Origin: Komagataeibacter sp. FNDCF1
Lineage (GTDB): Bacteria > Pseudomonadota > Alphaproteobacteria > Acetobacterales > Acetobacteraceae
Assembly (NCBI RefSeq): GCF_021295335.1
Contig: NZ_JAIWOT010000001.1
Coordinates: 3,452,001 to 3,516,000, forward strand
Length of the DNA: 64,000 nucleotides
Direction: 5' to 3'
The position numbers and the translations under genes are program-made. Every line of letters starts with the position of its first letter. Positions within the stretch are counted from its first letter, which is position 1. The notes beneath the pieces are model-generated. The model was not told the DNA's origin and made no database searches. It saw only the letters and a list, made by a program, of their open reading frames with translations. Shown here piece by piece: positions 51,238 through 60,737 of this stretch.

Positions 51238-52167
51238 GAGCCCGATCCGAAAGTTTTTGAACAATACCAGCCTGTTGTGATTCATCCGTCTTTGCAGAGA
51301 GATGGAGTGAATGGTGACATGGACTGGTATTGCCCGGCGCGAGTATAGCCGGGAAAGATTGCGATATCCATCGGACATGACGGACGGGGAGTGGACTTTG
51401 ATCATGCCATTTGTGCCCCCGGCGAAACGGGGCGGTCGTCCGCGCACGACGGATATGCGCGAGGTGGTCAATGCGATGCTCTACATAGCCTCGGCCGGGT
51501 GTGCGTGGCGTCTGCTGCCGAAATGCTTTCCGCCGGTCTCGACCATCAGGCGCTATTTTTACGCCTGGCGTGATGCCGGAGTGTTCGAGGTCATGAATAC
51601 GGTGCTGGTCATGAGCCTGCGCGAGATCGAGGGACGTGACGCCTCTCCGAGCGCGGGCGTGATTGACAGCCAGTCGGTGAAAACCACGGAAAGCGGCGGG
51701 ATTTCGGGCTATGACGCGGGGAAGAAGGTCAAGGGCCGCAAGCGCCATATCGTGACGGATACCTGCGGCTTCCTGATCTTTCTCCTCGTTCATGCCGCTG
51801 ATATCCAGGACCGTGATGGGGCCGTTGATGTTCTGGCAGCGATACGCAGGCGCTTTCCCTGGCTGCGCCACATCTTCGCTGATGGCGGCTATGCTGGCGA
51901 CAAATTGCGATCCGCGCTCGCCTCCATGGGAAAATGGACCCTCGAAATCATCAGGCGGTCCGATACGGTGAAGGGTTTTCAGATCCTGCCGCGTCGCTGG
52001 GTGGTGGAACGGACATTCGCATGGCTGGGACGATGCAGGCGGCTCGCCAAAGATTGGGAACAATCCATTGCTTCCTCAACCGCATGGACATTGATCGCCT
52101 CAATCCGAATGCTCACACGACGGACAGCAAGGCATTGTCAGGGTTGAAAAACTTTCGGATCGGGCTC
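51238..52167 (+). mobile_element. IS1031-type insertion sequence, copy 2
   Basis: 930 bp, same sequence and orientation as copy 1, with a TAA duplication at 51235-51237 and 52168-52170. Inserted at the right edge of the prophage, splitting a TAAGAGGGT repeat. Confidence 0.96.
51311..52147 (+). CDS. IS5-family transposase (IS1031 group), copy 2
   Basis: 278 residues, identical to copies 1 and 3; intact, with the same DDE core segments (GVIDSQSVKT, HIFADGGYAGDK, WVVERTFAWLGR). Confidence 0.95.
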   Translation: MVTWTGIARREYSRERLRYPSDMTDGEWTLIMPFVPPAKRGGRPRTTDMREVVNAMLYIASAGCAWRLLPKCFPPVSTIRRYFYAWRDAGVFEVMNTVLVMSLREIEGRDASPSAGVIDSQSVKTTESGGISGYDAGKKVKGRKRHIVTDTCGFLIFLLVHAADIQDRDGAVDVLAAIRRRFPWLRHIFADGGYAGDKLRSALASMGKWTLEIIRRSDTVKGFQILPRRWVVERTFAWLGRCRRLAKDWEQSIASSTAWTLIASIRMLTRRTARHCQG

Positions 52168-52290
52168 TAAGAGGGTCATAAGATTGTTCAGAGCATCCCG
52201 GCGGCTGAACATGCCGAAGTTCCAAAGGGTATGTCCCATATGCCCGAAACGCCATTTGCTTCCAGACATTCCCAGATGGCGATTTCGTCT

Positions 52291-52299
52291 TGTGGATAA
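52291..52299 (-). promoter_or_regulatory. Perfect DnaA box
   Basis: TTATCCACA on the minus strand, isolated, in the short gap between IS copy 2 and the sulfotransferase gene. A single site is weak evidence of function. Confidence 0.35.
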
Positions 52300-52342
52300 C
52301 TCCCCACCAGACTAACCTACGCCTACAGCAACCGGCATTTCC

Positions 52343-53083
52343 TCATCCCTCGAAATCCCCGTCTGGCCCACATAATCCCGCCATTCCTTCACTTCCATTC
52401 CCCCTGTCCCCTTTCACACGAAAATCCTCAAACCGCATGACACAGAATTCATCCGGATCGAGATTTTTTTTCGCATCTTCTATAAAAGAAGAATAATTAC
52501 CATGCTTCCAGAAGTCATCGCTCAAAATGATGCGTTTGTATTCTTCTGTTGTTAATGTTTTTAAATCCAAATTATGATCAAAAAGACTGTAGTGGAACTT
52601 CATATGGCTCCAGTAACGGTATAAAGGGTTTCTTATTGTATATAAAACCCTGACATGATTGGAAACCTCCGCAACACGTTTCCACTCATCCCCGCGGATC
52701 AGCGATGTCAGATTGCTGAACTCACTACAGTAGACATCATTTTTTCGGTTTCTGAACAGATTTGCGAACCATTGGGGGCCGTCAACATCCATGAGGAAGT
52801 CAGCAAACCAGCGCATGTTCTTTTCGATATAGCTATGGTTCTGGTCATTGATGATCCAGCCAAGATGTTCACGCATGCGCCTCAGACGTTCTTCTCGGCC
52901 CAGAACATCCCAATGCACGAGATCACGCGCAAAGTAATGAATTTCCTTGATCGGGGTGCCAAGGATCTGCGGGTGGCAATCCATTATTCTATAGAGCCAC
53001 GTAGTGCCAGCCTTTGCGGCGCCAGCACTCAGGAAGAGCTTTTCTATAGGGGCGTCAGGACGCGTATGGAAATGTTTCATCAA
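52343..53083 (-). CDS. Sulfotransferase family protein, probably C-terminally shortened
   Basis: 246 residues. The PAPS-binding loop LFLSAGAAKAGTTWLYRIMD (5' phosphosulfate) and YTIRNPLYRYWSHMKF (3' phosphate, RNPxxRxxS) are both present, plus CVMRFEDFR. The last 20 residues (KGDRGNGSEGMAGLCGPDGD) are unlike the family, which usually continues for 50 or more residues, so the end looks truncated or frameshifted. AT-rich compared with the host genes, suggesting transfer. A TATAAT at about 53115 with TTGAAT upstream could serve as promoter. Confidence 0.75.
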   Translation of the reverse strand: MMKHFHTRPDAPIEKLFLSAGAAKAGTTWLYRIMDCHPQILGTPIKEIHYFARDLVHWDVLGREERLRRMREHLGWIINDQNHSYIEKNMRWFADFLMDVDGPQWFANLFRNRKNDVYCSEFSNLTSLIRGDEWKRVAEVSNHVRVLYTIRNPLYRYWSHMKFHYSLFDHNLDLKTLTTEEYKRIILSDDFWKHGNYSSFIEDAKKNLDPDEFCVMRFEDFRVKGDRGNGSEGMAGLCGPDGDFEG

Positions 53084-53613
53084 AAATATACTGCCAATGT
53101 TTTGTTAAAAAAAATATTATATGTCTGGCAGGTTTCATTCAAGAATATGTTGCCGCAGCACGATTTTTTATGCAGGGCGCGTCATTACCGCAGCGCATCG
53201 TTGTCCGCTGCCGGAATGACCGGACCGGCGCATGTATTGCCGCCTACGGTCATGGCCTCCATCCGGATCGGGAATGTATTTCCTTTTGGCAATCAGGCGG
53301 ACATCATTGTTGTGGATTCGCAAACCCGCATCATGCCCGGATAGCCGTTCGCTTCGTCATTGGTCAGGGAGGGCAGGGGGATATGGGCAGGCTGGCCGTT
53401 CGTGCATATCCGGCAGGGCTCATAGCCCAGGATCTGGCAGTTCGACGCCGGATGCCAGGGTGTCATCCATCAGCATCGATACCCCCACGGATACCCCCAT
53501 CATGCCTGTCATTAGACGTCTCTCCCTGTCATTTGCTGTCATAGCCAGAGAGAAGAAAACGGCAGATTTTCGCGGATTGTGTCAATCATTGTCCTCCCCT
53601 GTCAGGGGTGGAC
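53084..53613. other. Gene-free region holding the old tRNA-Cys 3' flank
   Basis: No supported gene in this 530-bp stretch. The first 80 bp are AT-rich and probably hold the sulfotransferase promoter. CCCCTGTCAGGGG (53596-53608) is a hairpin next to the attachment repeat and is probably the original tRNA-Cys terminator, left behind when the element integrated. Two direct GATACCCCCA-type repeats lie near 53480-53500. Confidence 0.5.
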
Positions 53614-53628
53614 TGGAGGTCTGGGCGG
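53614..53628. repeat. Attachment-site repeat, left copy
   Basis: TGGAGGTCTGGGCGG, identical to the 3' terminal 15 bp (CCA end, acceptor strand and adjoining T-stem) of the tRNA-Cys gene at 63955-63969. Confidence 0.9.
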
Positions 53629-53746
53629 CCACTTACCGGTCCTAGCTGAGGCATGCTCAAACAGTCTTAAGTTAATTGATTTCAAAAGGAAAATTATTTT
53701 CTGGCTGTCGAGTCCTATCTCAAGCTATCTAGGGAAAGCGTAATTT

Positions 53747-53767
53747 AAGAGGGGCGGCAAGATGGGC
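53747..53767. repeat. Candidate integrase arm site, left
   Basis: AAGAGGGGCGGCAAGATGGGC; matches 63878-63898 at 19 of 21 positions. Both lie just inside the element ends (119 and 56 bp from the att repeats) in the same orientation. Confidence 0.55.
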
Positions 53768-53778
53768 AAGATAGGTTA

Positions 53779-54978
53779 ATGAAGGTAGCACCACATAGGC
53801 TAAAAGCACGGCAGGTTGACGCGCTTAAGGAAGGCTCACTGTCAGACGGGGGTAATCTCTGGGTCGTGGCGAGGGGCGGTTCCAAAGCATGGTCCTTCCG
53901 GTTTAAGTCCCCTGTCACCGGAAAGCGTCGGGAGATGGGTTTTGGCCCGACCCACGATATCTCTCTTGCTGAGGCTCGTGAGCTTGCCTCTGCTGCTAGA
54001 ATATTGCTGCGGGAGGGAATCGACCCGATAGACAACCGGAGCGATGAGAAAGCCCAGCGTAAGCGGGAACGTGGCATCAGCTTTGAAGAACTGGCGGGGC
54101 GCTATATCACCGAACAGAGCGCAGGATGGCGTGATGAGCGGTGGCCCGCTCTCTGGCGCTCATCATTAGAAAAGCACGCCTACCCAATCCTGCGTCAGAA
54201 ACCTGTATCGGCCATAGATACGGATGATGTGCTGGCCGTTCTACGTCCCATTTGGACCGAAAAGACTGAGACCGCCAGCCGTGTTCGAAGTCGCATCGAA
54301 AGAATATTGGATTATGCAAAAACACAGAACTGGCGGGAGGGTGAGAATCCGGCCCGTTGGCGCGGCCACCTGTCCAACATTCTGCCAGCTCCCGGTAAGG
54401 TGGCTCAGGCAGGCCATTTTGCAGCCCTTGATCGGAAGGACGTTCCTCGGGTTATGGCAGCACTTACCACATCGGAGGGTATTGCAGCCAAGGTAACGCG
54501 ATTTATCTGCCTAACAGCGGCTCGGTCGGGAGAAGCACGTGGGGCGGTTTGGTCCGAAATCGATCTTGAAAATCACGTCTGGACCATTCCAAAAGAGCGG
54601 ATGAAAGCAGCGAAGGAGCACCGTGTGCCGCTCTGCGATACCGCGATGGCAATCCTCCAGGAAGTCATGGCGCTCCGGGATCAGCGACACGGTGATTTTA
54701 TCTTCCCGGGACAGAAAGCGGGCAAGCCCCTATCCGACGTCGCCGTTTCAAAAGCGCTCCATATTGCAGCCGGGACTAAGGACGTAACTGTGCATGGCCT
54801 CCGGTCGACCTTCAGGGACTGGGCTGCCGAGGAGACTGATTACCCCCGCGAGGTGGCTGAGATGGCACTGGCTCATGCTATCGGCGACAAGGTTGAGGCC
54901 GCCTACCGGAGAGGTGACCTGTTCGCCAAGCGGCGACAGATGATGGATGACTGGGAGAGGTGGTGTAGCGGGCCATGA
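53779..54978 (+). CDS. int: Tyrosine integrase, P4/DUF4102 type
   Basis: 399 residues. The N-terminal arm-binding DUF4102 domain (LSDGGNLWVVARGGSKAWSF, REMGFGPTHDISLAEARELA) is followed by the SAM-like core-binding part and the catalytic domain with R249 (TAARSGEARG), H339-x2-R342 (VHGLRSTFRDW), H366 and nucleophile Y376 (VEAAYRRGD). Complete and in frame. It catalyses integration at tRNA-Cys; its gene begins 150 bp inside the left att copy. Confidence 0.95.
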   Translation: MKVAPHRLKARQVDALKEGSLSDGGNLWVVARGGSKAWSFRFKSPVTGKRREMGFGPTHDISLAEARELASAARILLREGIDPIDNRSDEKAQRKRERGISFEELAGRYITEQSAGWRDERWPALWRSSLEKHAYPILRQKPVSAIDTDDVLAVLRPIWTEKTETASRVRSRIERILDYAKTQNWREGENPARWRGHLSNILPAPGKVAQAGHFAALDRKDVPRVMAALTTSEGIAAKVTRFICLTAARSGEARGAVWSEIDLENHVWTIPKERMKAAKEHRVPLCDTAMAILQEVMALRDQRHGDFIFPGQKAGKPLSDVAVSKALHIAAGTKDVTVHGLRSTFRDWAAEETDYPREVAEMALAHAIGDKVEAAYRRGDLFAKRRQMMDDWERWCSGP

Positions 54979-54981
54979 CAA

Positions 54982-55043
54982 CGCCGGTGGAATGGGGGGC
55001 GTAAGTCTAATTTTCTTATAATAGTAACACCGGTTAGCCCCTC
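54982..55043. repeat. Duplicated satellite element, copy A
   Basis: 54982-55036 matches 59967-60021 at 50 of 55 positions, including AAGTCTAATT and TATAATAGTAAC. It is flanked by GGGGGGC (54994-55000) and GCCCCTC (55037-55043), which pair through 7 bp with one G-T. It begins 3 bp after the integrase stop. The same reading frame as in copy B would encode a similar peptide (RRWNGGRKSN...) but has no start, so it may be a gene remnant or a DNA/RNA signal. Confidence 0.8.
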
Positions 55044-55089
55044 CGATCACTCGATAGCTTGTGTCATGTTAGCGACGTTGAGGGAGTAG

Positions 55090-55374
55090 TCAGATATTTT
55101 TTACTCTATGTCGATAATAAAAAACGGGGGTTTTCGTCGTTCCTTGGTCTTTAATTTCCGCTACCAAGATTTTATCTATTCCGTCGTCGCCGCACTTATT
55201 GAAGTACACTTCATATAAATCCCCGTCAGCAGCCCACTCCTGACCAATAATATGTCTTACTTTTACACCAACCTGATCAATACGAGTTGCGTCTGGGTAT
55301 GACAACCATCCCGACCATTTCATAGTAGCCAAATCATCCAACGGCGTGTCTATGCTAATCTCCGTTTTCTTCAT
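55090..55374 (-). CDS. Hypothetical satellite protein
   Basis: 94 residues, MKKTEISIDTPLDDLATMKW, acidic, beta-rich with KILVAEIKDQGTTKTPVFYY. AT-rich; it is transcribed opposite to the integrase and converges on it. Not recognised. Confidence 0.6.
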   Translation of the reverse strand: MKKTEISIDTPLDDLATMKWSGWLSYPDATRIDQVGVKVRHIIGQEWAADGDLYEVYFNKCGDDGIDKILVAEIKDQGTTKTPVFYYRHRVKNI

Positions 55375-55680
55375 CGTCTTCGTTCCTTCCTCAATAATTA
55401 TACTGCCAGCGCCATTCTCAGGCTAGCGCGTGTCAGCATTTCACACCCGACAGACGGCTTTCCAGACCGCTGGTGTCCTTTTGGACACAACTGGGGCATA
55501 AGCCCTCGGCCGCCGCCCTACCGATCCCAGTGGTCTGCTATGACGCCCGCTTACTTCATTTAGGCATTGCGTGATCGTGCAAAGTAATTGACCGTGTAAA
55601 ACAATGTAAAAATGAATGGCATGTCACTGACCATCCGAATTATACTAGCTACAGAGTGATAATATCGATGGAGATGTGAT
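55375..55680. other. Control region upstream of the AlpA-like gene
   Basis: No gene in this 306 bp. TATACT near 55640 and TAATAT at about 55663 are possible -10 elements, and GGAG precedes the AlpA-like ATG. AT-rich tracts suit divergent promoters for the two flanking genes. Confidence 0.4.
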
Positions 55681-55911
55681 ATGATCGAGCAGGCTGGGAG
55701 GCCTGTCTATGCTTCTATCCCCGGCATCATGGCAGCTTTTTCTATCAGCGAGGCCACCGTGCATCGGTTGCTGAACGCCGGGGCCTTCGGGTCGTGCAAG
55801 ATTGGCCGAGCACGACGGATCAAGATTGCCGAGGTTGAGGCTTATTTTGAATCACGCAGGGATCAGCCTGATGCGACCGGCACCCGGATCGCTCGTCGGT
55901 CTGTTAAGTAA
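55681..55911 (+). CDS. AlpA/excisionase-type helix-turn-helix protein
   Basis: 76 residues with the HTH_17-type pattern: VYASIPGIMAAFSISEATVH, RLLNAGAFGSCKIGRARRIK, IAEVEAYFESRR. Such small proteins activate or direct excision of P4-like elements. GGAG lies 9 nt before the ATG; a strong terminator follows 51 bp after the stop, so it is monocistronic. Confidence 0.85.
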   Translation: MIEQAGRPVYASIPGIMAAFSISEATVHRLLNAGAFGSCKIGRARRIKIAEVEAYFESRRDQPDATGTRIARRSVK

Positions 55912-55962
55912 TAATGAGATATTTTCGTATATCTGATAACATAAGTCTATGACATCAAAAAC

Positions 55963-55994
55963 AAAACCCCTCCTGCTACAACAAGAGGGGTTTT
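55963..55994 (+). terminator. Terminator after the AlpA-like gene
   Basis: AAAACCCCTC/GAGGGGTTTT, a 10-bp stem with a 12-nt loop, 30 bp before the primase-helicase start. Confidence 0.85.
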
Positions 55995-58313
55995 AAATTC
56001 AGTACAAATAGAGAATAGTCAAGAATGAATATACTTTATACAGCCCAAGAGCACAAGCCAAATCTTAGTGATGCTGAGCGGATGTTCCGTCTGTTCGTTG
56101 GCAATGATGCTGGACACGGTACCTATATGGCGGCGGCCTCCGAGCCAACTCCTATCGGGCAGAAAGTCGAGATCAAGGGCACCGCCCGGACTATTACGAC
56201 ATCTGGTCCGACAGCCGATCTCTGGCAGCAGCATCTCAATGGAACAAGGCCCTTGGGCGTCATCCCTGTTACGCAGACAGGTACCTGTCATTGGGCCGGT
56301 ATCGATATCGACAAATACGATATGATCCACGCGGATATCGTAAAGGTGCTGGCACAAAGGAACCTCCCCGGGATTGTTTGCCGGTCAAAGTCCGGTGGCG
56401 CACATATCCTCTTCTTTTTCAGTGAGCCGATAAATGCCGGAAAGGTAATGGCCAAACTAAAAGGTATGGTCTCTGATTTAGGCTGGCCCATCGAAACAGA
56501 GGTATTTCCCAAGCAAGCTGTCCCCAATATCGGCAACTGGCTCAATATGCCTTATTTCAATGCCGAGCACGGGACACGCTATGCTGTTGGACAGAACGGT
56601 CGTGGATTATCACTCTACCAGTTCCTCAAAACGGCCGAAGCGGGGCGTATCACAGAAGCGCAGTTCGATACTCTGCACACAGCAGAGGCAGCCCCGGCCC
56701 CTCAACGGGAAGTAATGCCCCTCCGTGAACTGAGCGATGCAGAGAAGGCCCTTGTCGAACGGACCGGAGCAACAGAAGTGGCACTTCAAGAACTCGACGC
56801 GGCGGTTGCCCGCATCACGGATACCGCTGAAGGAGGACGCAACAACCGGGTGTTTGCCTGTTCCGCAGGTATCGGCGAACTTGTCGGTGGCAAAGAGATC
56901 AACCGCGCCTTTGCCGAGGAAAAGCTGATTGCAGCGGGAATTGCGACCGGGTTGCCTTTGGGAGAGACCATACAAGCCGTCCGCAACGGGTTGGATACGG
57001 GCATTAAGAAGCCCCGCAACGCAGTGATCGTTGATTGGAAAAAGGCCGGTATGTTGTCCCGACGGGTTCCTTTCCTTGCAGACATAGATAGTGCCGCGCA
57101 AGGCAGTCCTGTGGCGCGAACGTGGGTCGGAAAGCTTGTGGCCGAGCGTAAGGCGTTCATCCTCAGCACCATGAGCATTCCGCCTGAAGCGCAGAAGAAA
57201 CATCATTACGAAGAACGGGCGACTTTACCCAATCTGACTGGGGAGGATTACCGGGGCGTCATTATTTTGCGTGCGCCCATGGGGTTGGGCAAAACCAAGG
57301 TCGTAGGCCGACGGTTCGCTGACTGGGTAAAGAGTCGGCCTCCGCTTGAAATGCCCGATCCTCTGGGCGACGGGATACGGACACAGAAGCCGGGATTCAT
57401 TGCTCTATGCCATAGGGTCACGCTCACCGGAAGCCTGTCCGGTGTTCTTGACGTCGCCTACTATAAAGATGCGGATGGACAAGAGAGCAATCTGGCAACA
57501 TGCCTCCCGTCATTAAAAAAGTCGCGGTTTTCCGGAGTAAGGAATGCCTGCGAGTATATTTTTATAGACGAAGTGTCACAGGTTCTTCGGTTTCTTGCCT
57601 CAGATATCAATGACCGGGCTATTTACAATGCTCTGAAGGATGTGGTCCGGCAGGCAAAGTGCGTGGTTGCAGCAGATGCGGGTGCAGATGCCCGGACAGT
57701 GCGATTTCTTGAAGAGTGTAGGCCAGGAGAAACCTTCCGTATCATTGATGTAGTTCCGGAAAAGCGGCCTGAACTGGACGTCGAATATCTCGTGCATAAT
57801 GGTCAAGGTGCCGCATCAGCCATTTGGGGCCGAATAGATGCTGAGTTGGACGCGGGCGAACGAATTTGGGTCTCGTGCGAGAGCGTAAAAGAAGCCAAAG
57901 CCCTGACAGAACATCTTGCAAATCGAGGGCAAAAAGTATTGGGAATCTGGGCAGAAAATAAATTCAACCGGAATCAGGAATCTTTTCTCCTTTCTCCGGA
58001 GAACGAAAGCCGGGAATATGATGTAGTTGTACACTCTCCGGTGATTAGTTCTGGAATTTCCATTGAACATGGAGAGAATGAACATTTCACTCTTGGGGTA
58101 TTTATTGGGGCAGGTTACACCGTAACCCCAGCAGATGCAGCACAGATGATGCGGCGAGTCCGCTATCTGAAAAAACTGGTCGTATCGCTTCCGGAGATCA
58201 ATAATCTCAGACAGCGCGATGACCTTGAAGGCATCATGAAAGGACAGCGGGAAGCGGCACTACTAGCTGGGGTAACTGTTCTTTCTTATGACACGTTCCG
58301 GTCGGAGGTCTCA

Positions 58314-59243
58314 GAGCCCGATCCGAAAGTTTTTGAACAATACCAGCCTGTTGTGATTCATCCGTCTTTGCAGAGAGATGGAGTGAATGGTGACATGGAC
58401 TGGTATTGCCCGGCGCGAGTATAGCCGGGAAAGATTGCGATATCCATCGGACATGACGGACGGGGAGTGGACTTTGATCATGCCATTTGTGCCCCCGGCG
58501 AAACGGGGCGGTCGTCCGCGCACGACGGATATGCGCGAGGTGGTCAATGCGATGCTCTACATAGCCTCGGCCGGGTGTGCGTGGCGTCTGCTGCCGAAAT
58601 GCTTTCCGCCGGTCTCGACCATCAGGCGCTATTTTTACGCCTGGCGTGATGCCGGAGTGTTCGAGGTCATGAATACGGTGCTGGTCATGAGCCTGCGCGA
58701 GATCGAGGGACGTGACGCCTCTCCGAGCGCGGGCGTGATTGACAGCCAGTCGGTGAAAACCACGGAAAGCGGCGGGATTTCGGGCTATGACGCGGGGAAG
58801 AAGGTCAAGGGCCGCAAGCGCCATATCGTGACGGATACCTGCGGCTTCCTGATCTTTCTCCTCGTTCATGCCGCTGATATCCAGGACCGTGATGGGGCCG
58901 TTGATGTTCTGGCAGCGATACGCAGGCGCTTTCCCTGGCTGCGCCACATCTTCGCTGATGGCGGCTATGCTGGCGACAAATTGCGATCCGCGCTCGCCTC
59001 CATGGGAAAATGGACCCTCGAAATCATCAGGCGGTCCGATACGGTGAAGGGTTTTCAGATCCTGCCGCGTCGCTGGGTGGTGGAACGGACATTCGCATGG
59101 CTGGGACGATGCAGGCGGCTCGCCAAAGATTGGGAACAATCCATTGCTTCCTCAACCGCATGGACATTGATCGCCTCAATCCGAATGCTCACACGACGGA
59201 CAGCAAGGCATTGTCAGGGTTGAAAAACTTTCGGATCGGGCTC
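58314..59243 (+). mobile_element. IS1031-type insertion sequence, copy 3
   Basis: 930 bp, identical to copies 1 and 2 and in the same orientation, with a TCA duplication at 58311-58313 and 59244-59246. Inserted in the primase-helicase gene; read-through from the host gene would add 37 residues before a stop at 58424. Confidence 0.96.
58387..59223 (+). CDS. IS5-family transposase (IS1031 group), copy 3
   Basis: 278 residues, identical to the other copies and intact. Co-oriented with the gene it interrupts, so it could be transcribed from the satellite promoter. Confidence 0.95.
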   Translation: MVTWTGIARREYSRERLRYPSDMTDGEWTLIMPFVPPAKRGGRPRTTDMREVVNAMLYIASAGCAWRLLPKCFPPVSTIRRYFYAWRDAGVFEVMNTVLVMSLREIEGRDASPSAGVIDSQSVKTTESGGISGYDAGKKVKGRKRHIVTDTCGFLIFLLVHAADIQDRDGAVDVLAAIRRRFPWLRHIFADGGYAGDKLRSALASMGKWTLEIIRRSDTVKGFQILPRRWVVERTFAWLGRCRRLAKDWEQSIASSTAWTLIASIRMLTRRTARHCQG

Positions 59244-59966
59244 TCAGTTGATGACGCCAACAGTAAGGCAGACTTCGGCAACGGCCTTCTCTGGATATTA
59301 GAAGAGATGGGCGCTTCCATCCGGAAGGGTGATGCCGGGACGAATGCAGTGCTGGCGCACGAACGCAAGGCCCTCCGGCTGGAGAGTGAGGCAGCCTATA
59401 TTCGCGGGGTGCGCAATGCAGCAATCATCGGGGAAAGCCGCTTCAATGAGTTGAAGCAAACGGAAGGACTGACTGAAGAGCAACGCTATGAGATTGAGGC
59501 ATTTCGCATTCGACAAGAGCTTAATGTCGCCGATCTTGATGACACAACCATTGCGCTGTGGGACCATGGCCGAGGGACAAGTGTGCTGGACTGCATGGCG
59601 TCGGTCATGGGAAAAGAGGTGCCGGATCGCGGGGAGATGACTATTTTGAAGCGAAAGCTGTGGAGCCAGACACGGGAAGCCTACCGACGTATTCTTGCCG
59701 GGATGGACCTGAAAGAAGGGATGCGGCTCAGTAAGAAAGATGCACAGGATATCACGGACCGGGCTTGGGATGAACGATTCCTGATGGCGCATCTTGGGAT
59801 CGTGTCAGTGAGATGGCGGGTAGATGCGAAGCGTCGACGGCTTGGCGATGAATTGAAGGACATTTTTGAGCGGCTTGGGCTGACGGTTAAGGTAAGGGAC
59901 AATGGGAAGTCAGGAGCAAAACCCTACACAGTGACAGGGATTAGTTTCCTGCAAGAAGCCGCAGCT

Positions 59967-60029
59967 CGCCGGTGGGATGGGGTGCGGAAGTCTAATTCTC
60001 TTATAATAGTAACCCCGGTTACGCACCCC
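59967..60029. repeat. Duplicated satellite element, copy B
   Basis: Second copy of the 54982-55036 element, here inside the 3' part of the primase-helicase frame (encoding RRWDGVRKSNSLIIVTPV). Flanked by GGGGTGCG (59979-59986) and CGCACCCC (60022-60029), a perfect 8-bp inverted pair enclosing 35 nt. The arms differ from those of copy A but still pair. An inner GTAACC/GGTTAC hairpin lies at 60009-60022. Confidence 0.8.
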
Positions 60030-60285
60030 AAGCAGCCTTCGATGCCATCCTTTCCGGTCTATCTGGAACCATCCCCGGCTGACTCGCCCAATGATAACCC
60101 GGCCTCTTGGCCTGAGTTCGCCGAAAAACCTGACGCACCGTTCCCGTGGATGGAGCTAAACCCCGCAGATCTCCCGGATTTTATCCGGCATGACCCCGAA
60201 TTTTGGGACATAGCCGCCTAATAGCGATCATTTCGTTATGGTAGCTCTCGTAGTAAAATACTCTGTGGCAAGAGGAGAGCATTAA

Positions 60286-60645
60286 ATGCCTTGGACCACC
60301 ACCAGTGGCCCGCACCCGATGCGGATGTATGAATTCACAGCCGAAGAAATAATGATCTTGGACGCAGCAGGTTATGTGTTCGAAAATCCGGAGATATGGG
60401 ATCATGATCCCTACCGTGCTGAAGATGCTCTCATGGAAGCAATTCCGATTTATTACCGGCTACTTGGGGAGACCATCGGCAACCTGACGGCTCGGGGAGC
60501 CACCTTTTTTTCAGTTATCCGGGACTTCTTGGCTGAGGCAGTTCCCCACCAGTATCGCTATCCCGGCCCCATTCCAACTGAGGCGGAAAACAAGGCTATG
60601 GCCCGCATCGTCAAAACGGTCCGACATAAGGTATCTCTGCAATAG
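60286..60645 (+). CDS. Hypothetical satellite protein
   Basis: 119 residues, MPWTTTSGPHPMRMYEFTAE, acidic N-terminal half (FENPEIWDHDPYRAEDALME), then helices ending in a basic tail. AGGAGAG lies 7 nt before the ATG. Not recognised; follows the replication gene by 64 bp and may be co-transcribed. Confidence 0.65.
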   Translation: MPWTTTSGPHPMRMYEFTAEEIMILDAAGYVFENPEIWDHDPYRAEDALMEAIPIYYRLLGETIGNLTARGATFFSVIRDFLAEAVPHQYRYPGPIPTEAENKAMARIVKTVRHKVSLQ

Positions 60646-60737
60646 ACTCATGTATCGCCTTTGGCATCCTTTTGCTCCAGGCGTCGGTAAGGGGTAGCGC
60701 CTTATGGCGCATGTCCTTCCTGTGTCTGCTGTGGAGC

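Larger units (their letters stand above)
56025..60221 (+). pseudogene. Primase-helicase replication protein split by IS1031 copy 3
   Basis: Joining 56025-58313 to 59247-60221 (removing the IS and one TCA) restores 1087 residues in frame. N-terminus: archaeo-eukaryotic-type primase with AGIDIDKYD (D94, D96), SKSGGAHILFFF (H127) and LNMPYFNAEHGTRY. Middle: helicase/ATPase with LRAPMGLGKTK (K423) and IFIDEVSQV, and VVHSPVISSGISIEHG downstream. This layout resembles plasmid/satellite replication proteins of the CyRepA1/origin-binding helicase kind. The IS lands after residue 763, so primase and ATPase motifs remain but the C-terminal third is separated. Confidence 0.85.

Noticed and set aside
51200-52063. 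Long minus-strand open frame across the IS transposase, repeated in all three copies
   Set aside because: It is the antisense shadow of the transposase gene, and its ends differ only because of flanking DNA.
52291-52299. Replication origin suggested by a perfect DnaA box
   Set aside because: Only a single box without neighbours or an AT-rich unwinding region.
59010-60221. A 403-codon frame appearing to start inside IS copy 3
   Set aside because: The first 79 codons are an alternative frame of the IS transposase; the rest is the severed C-terminus of the primase-helicase.
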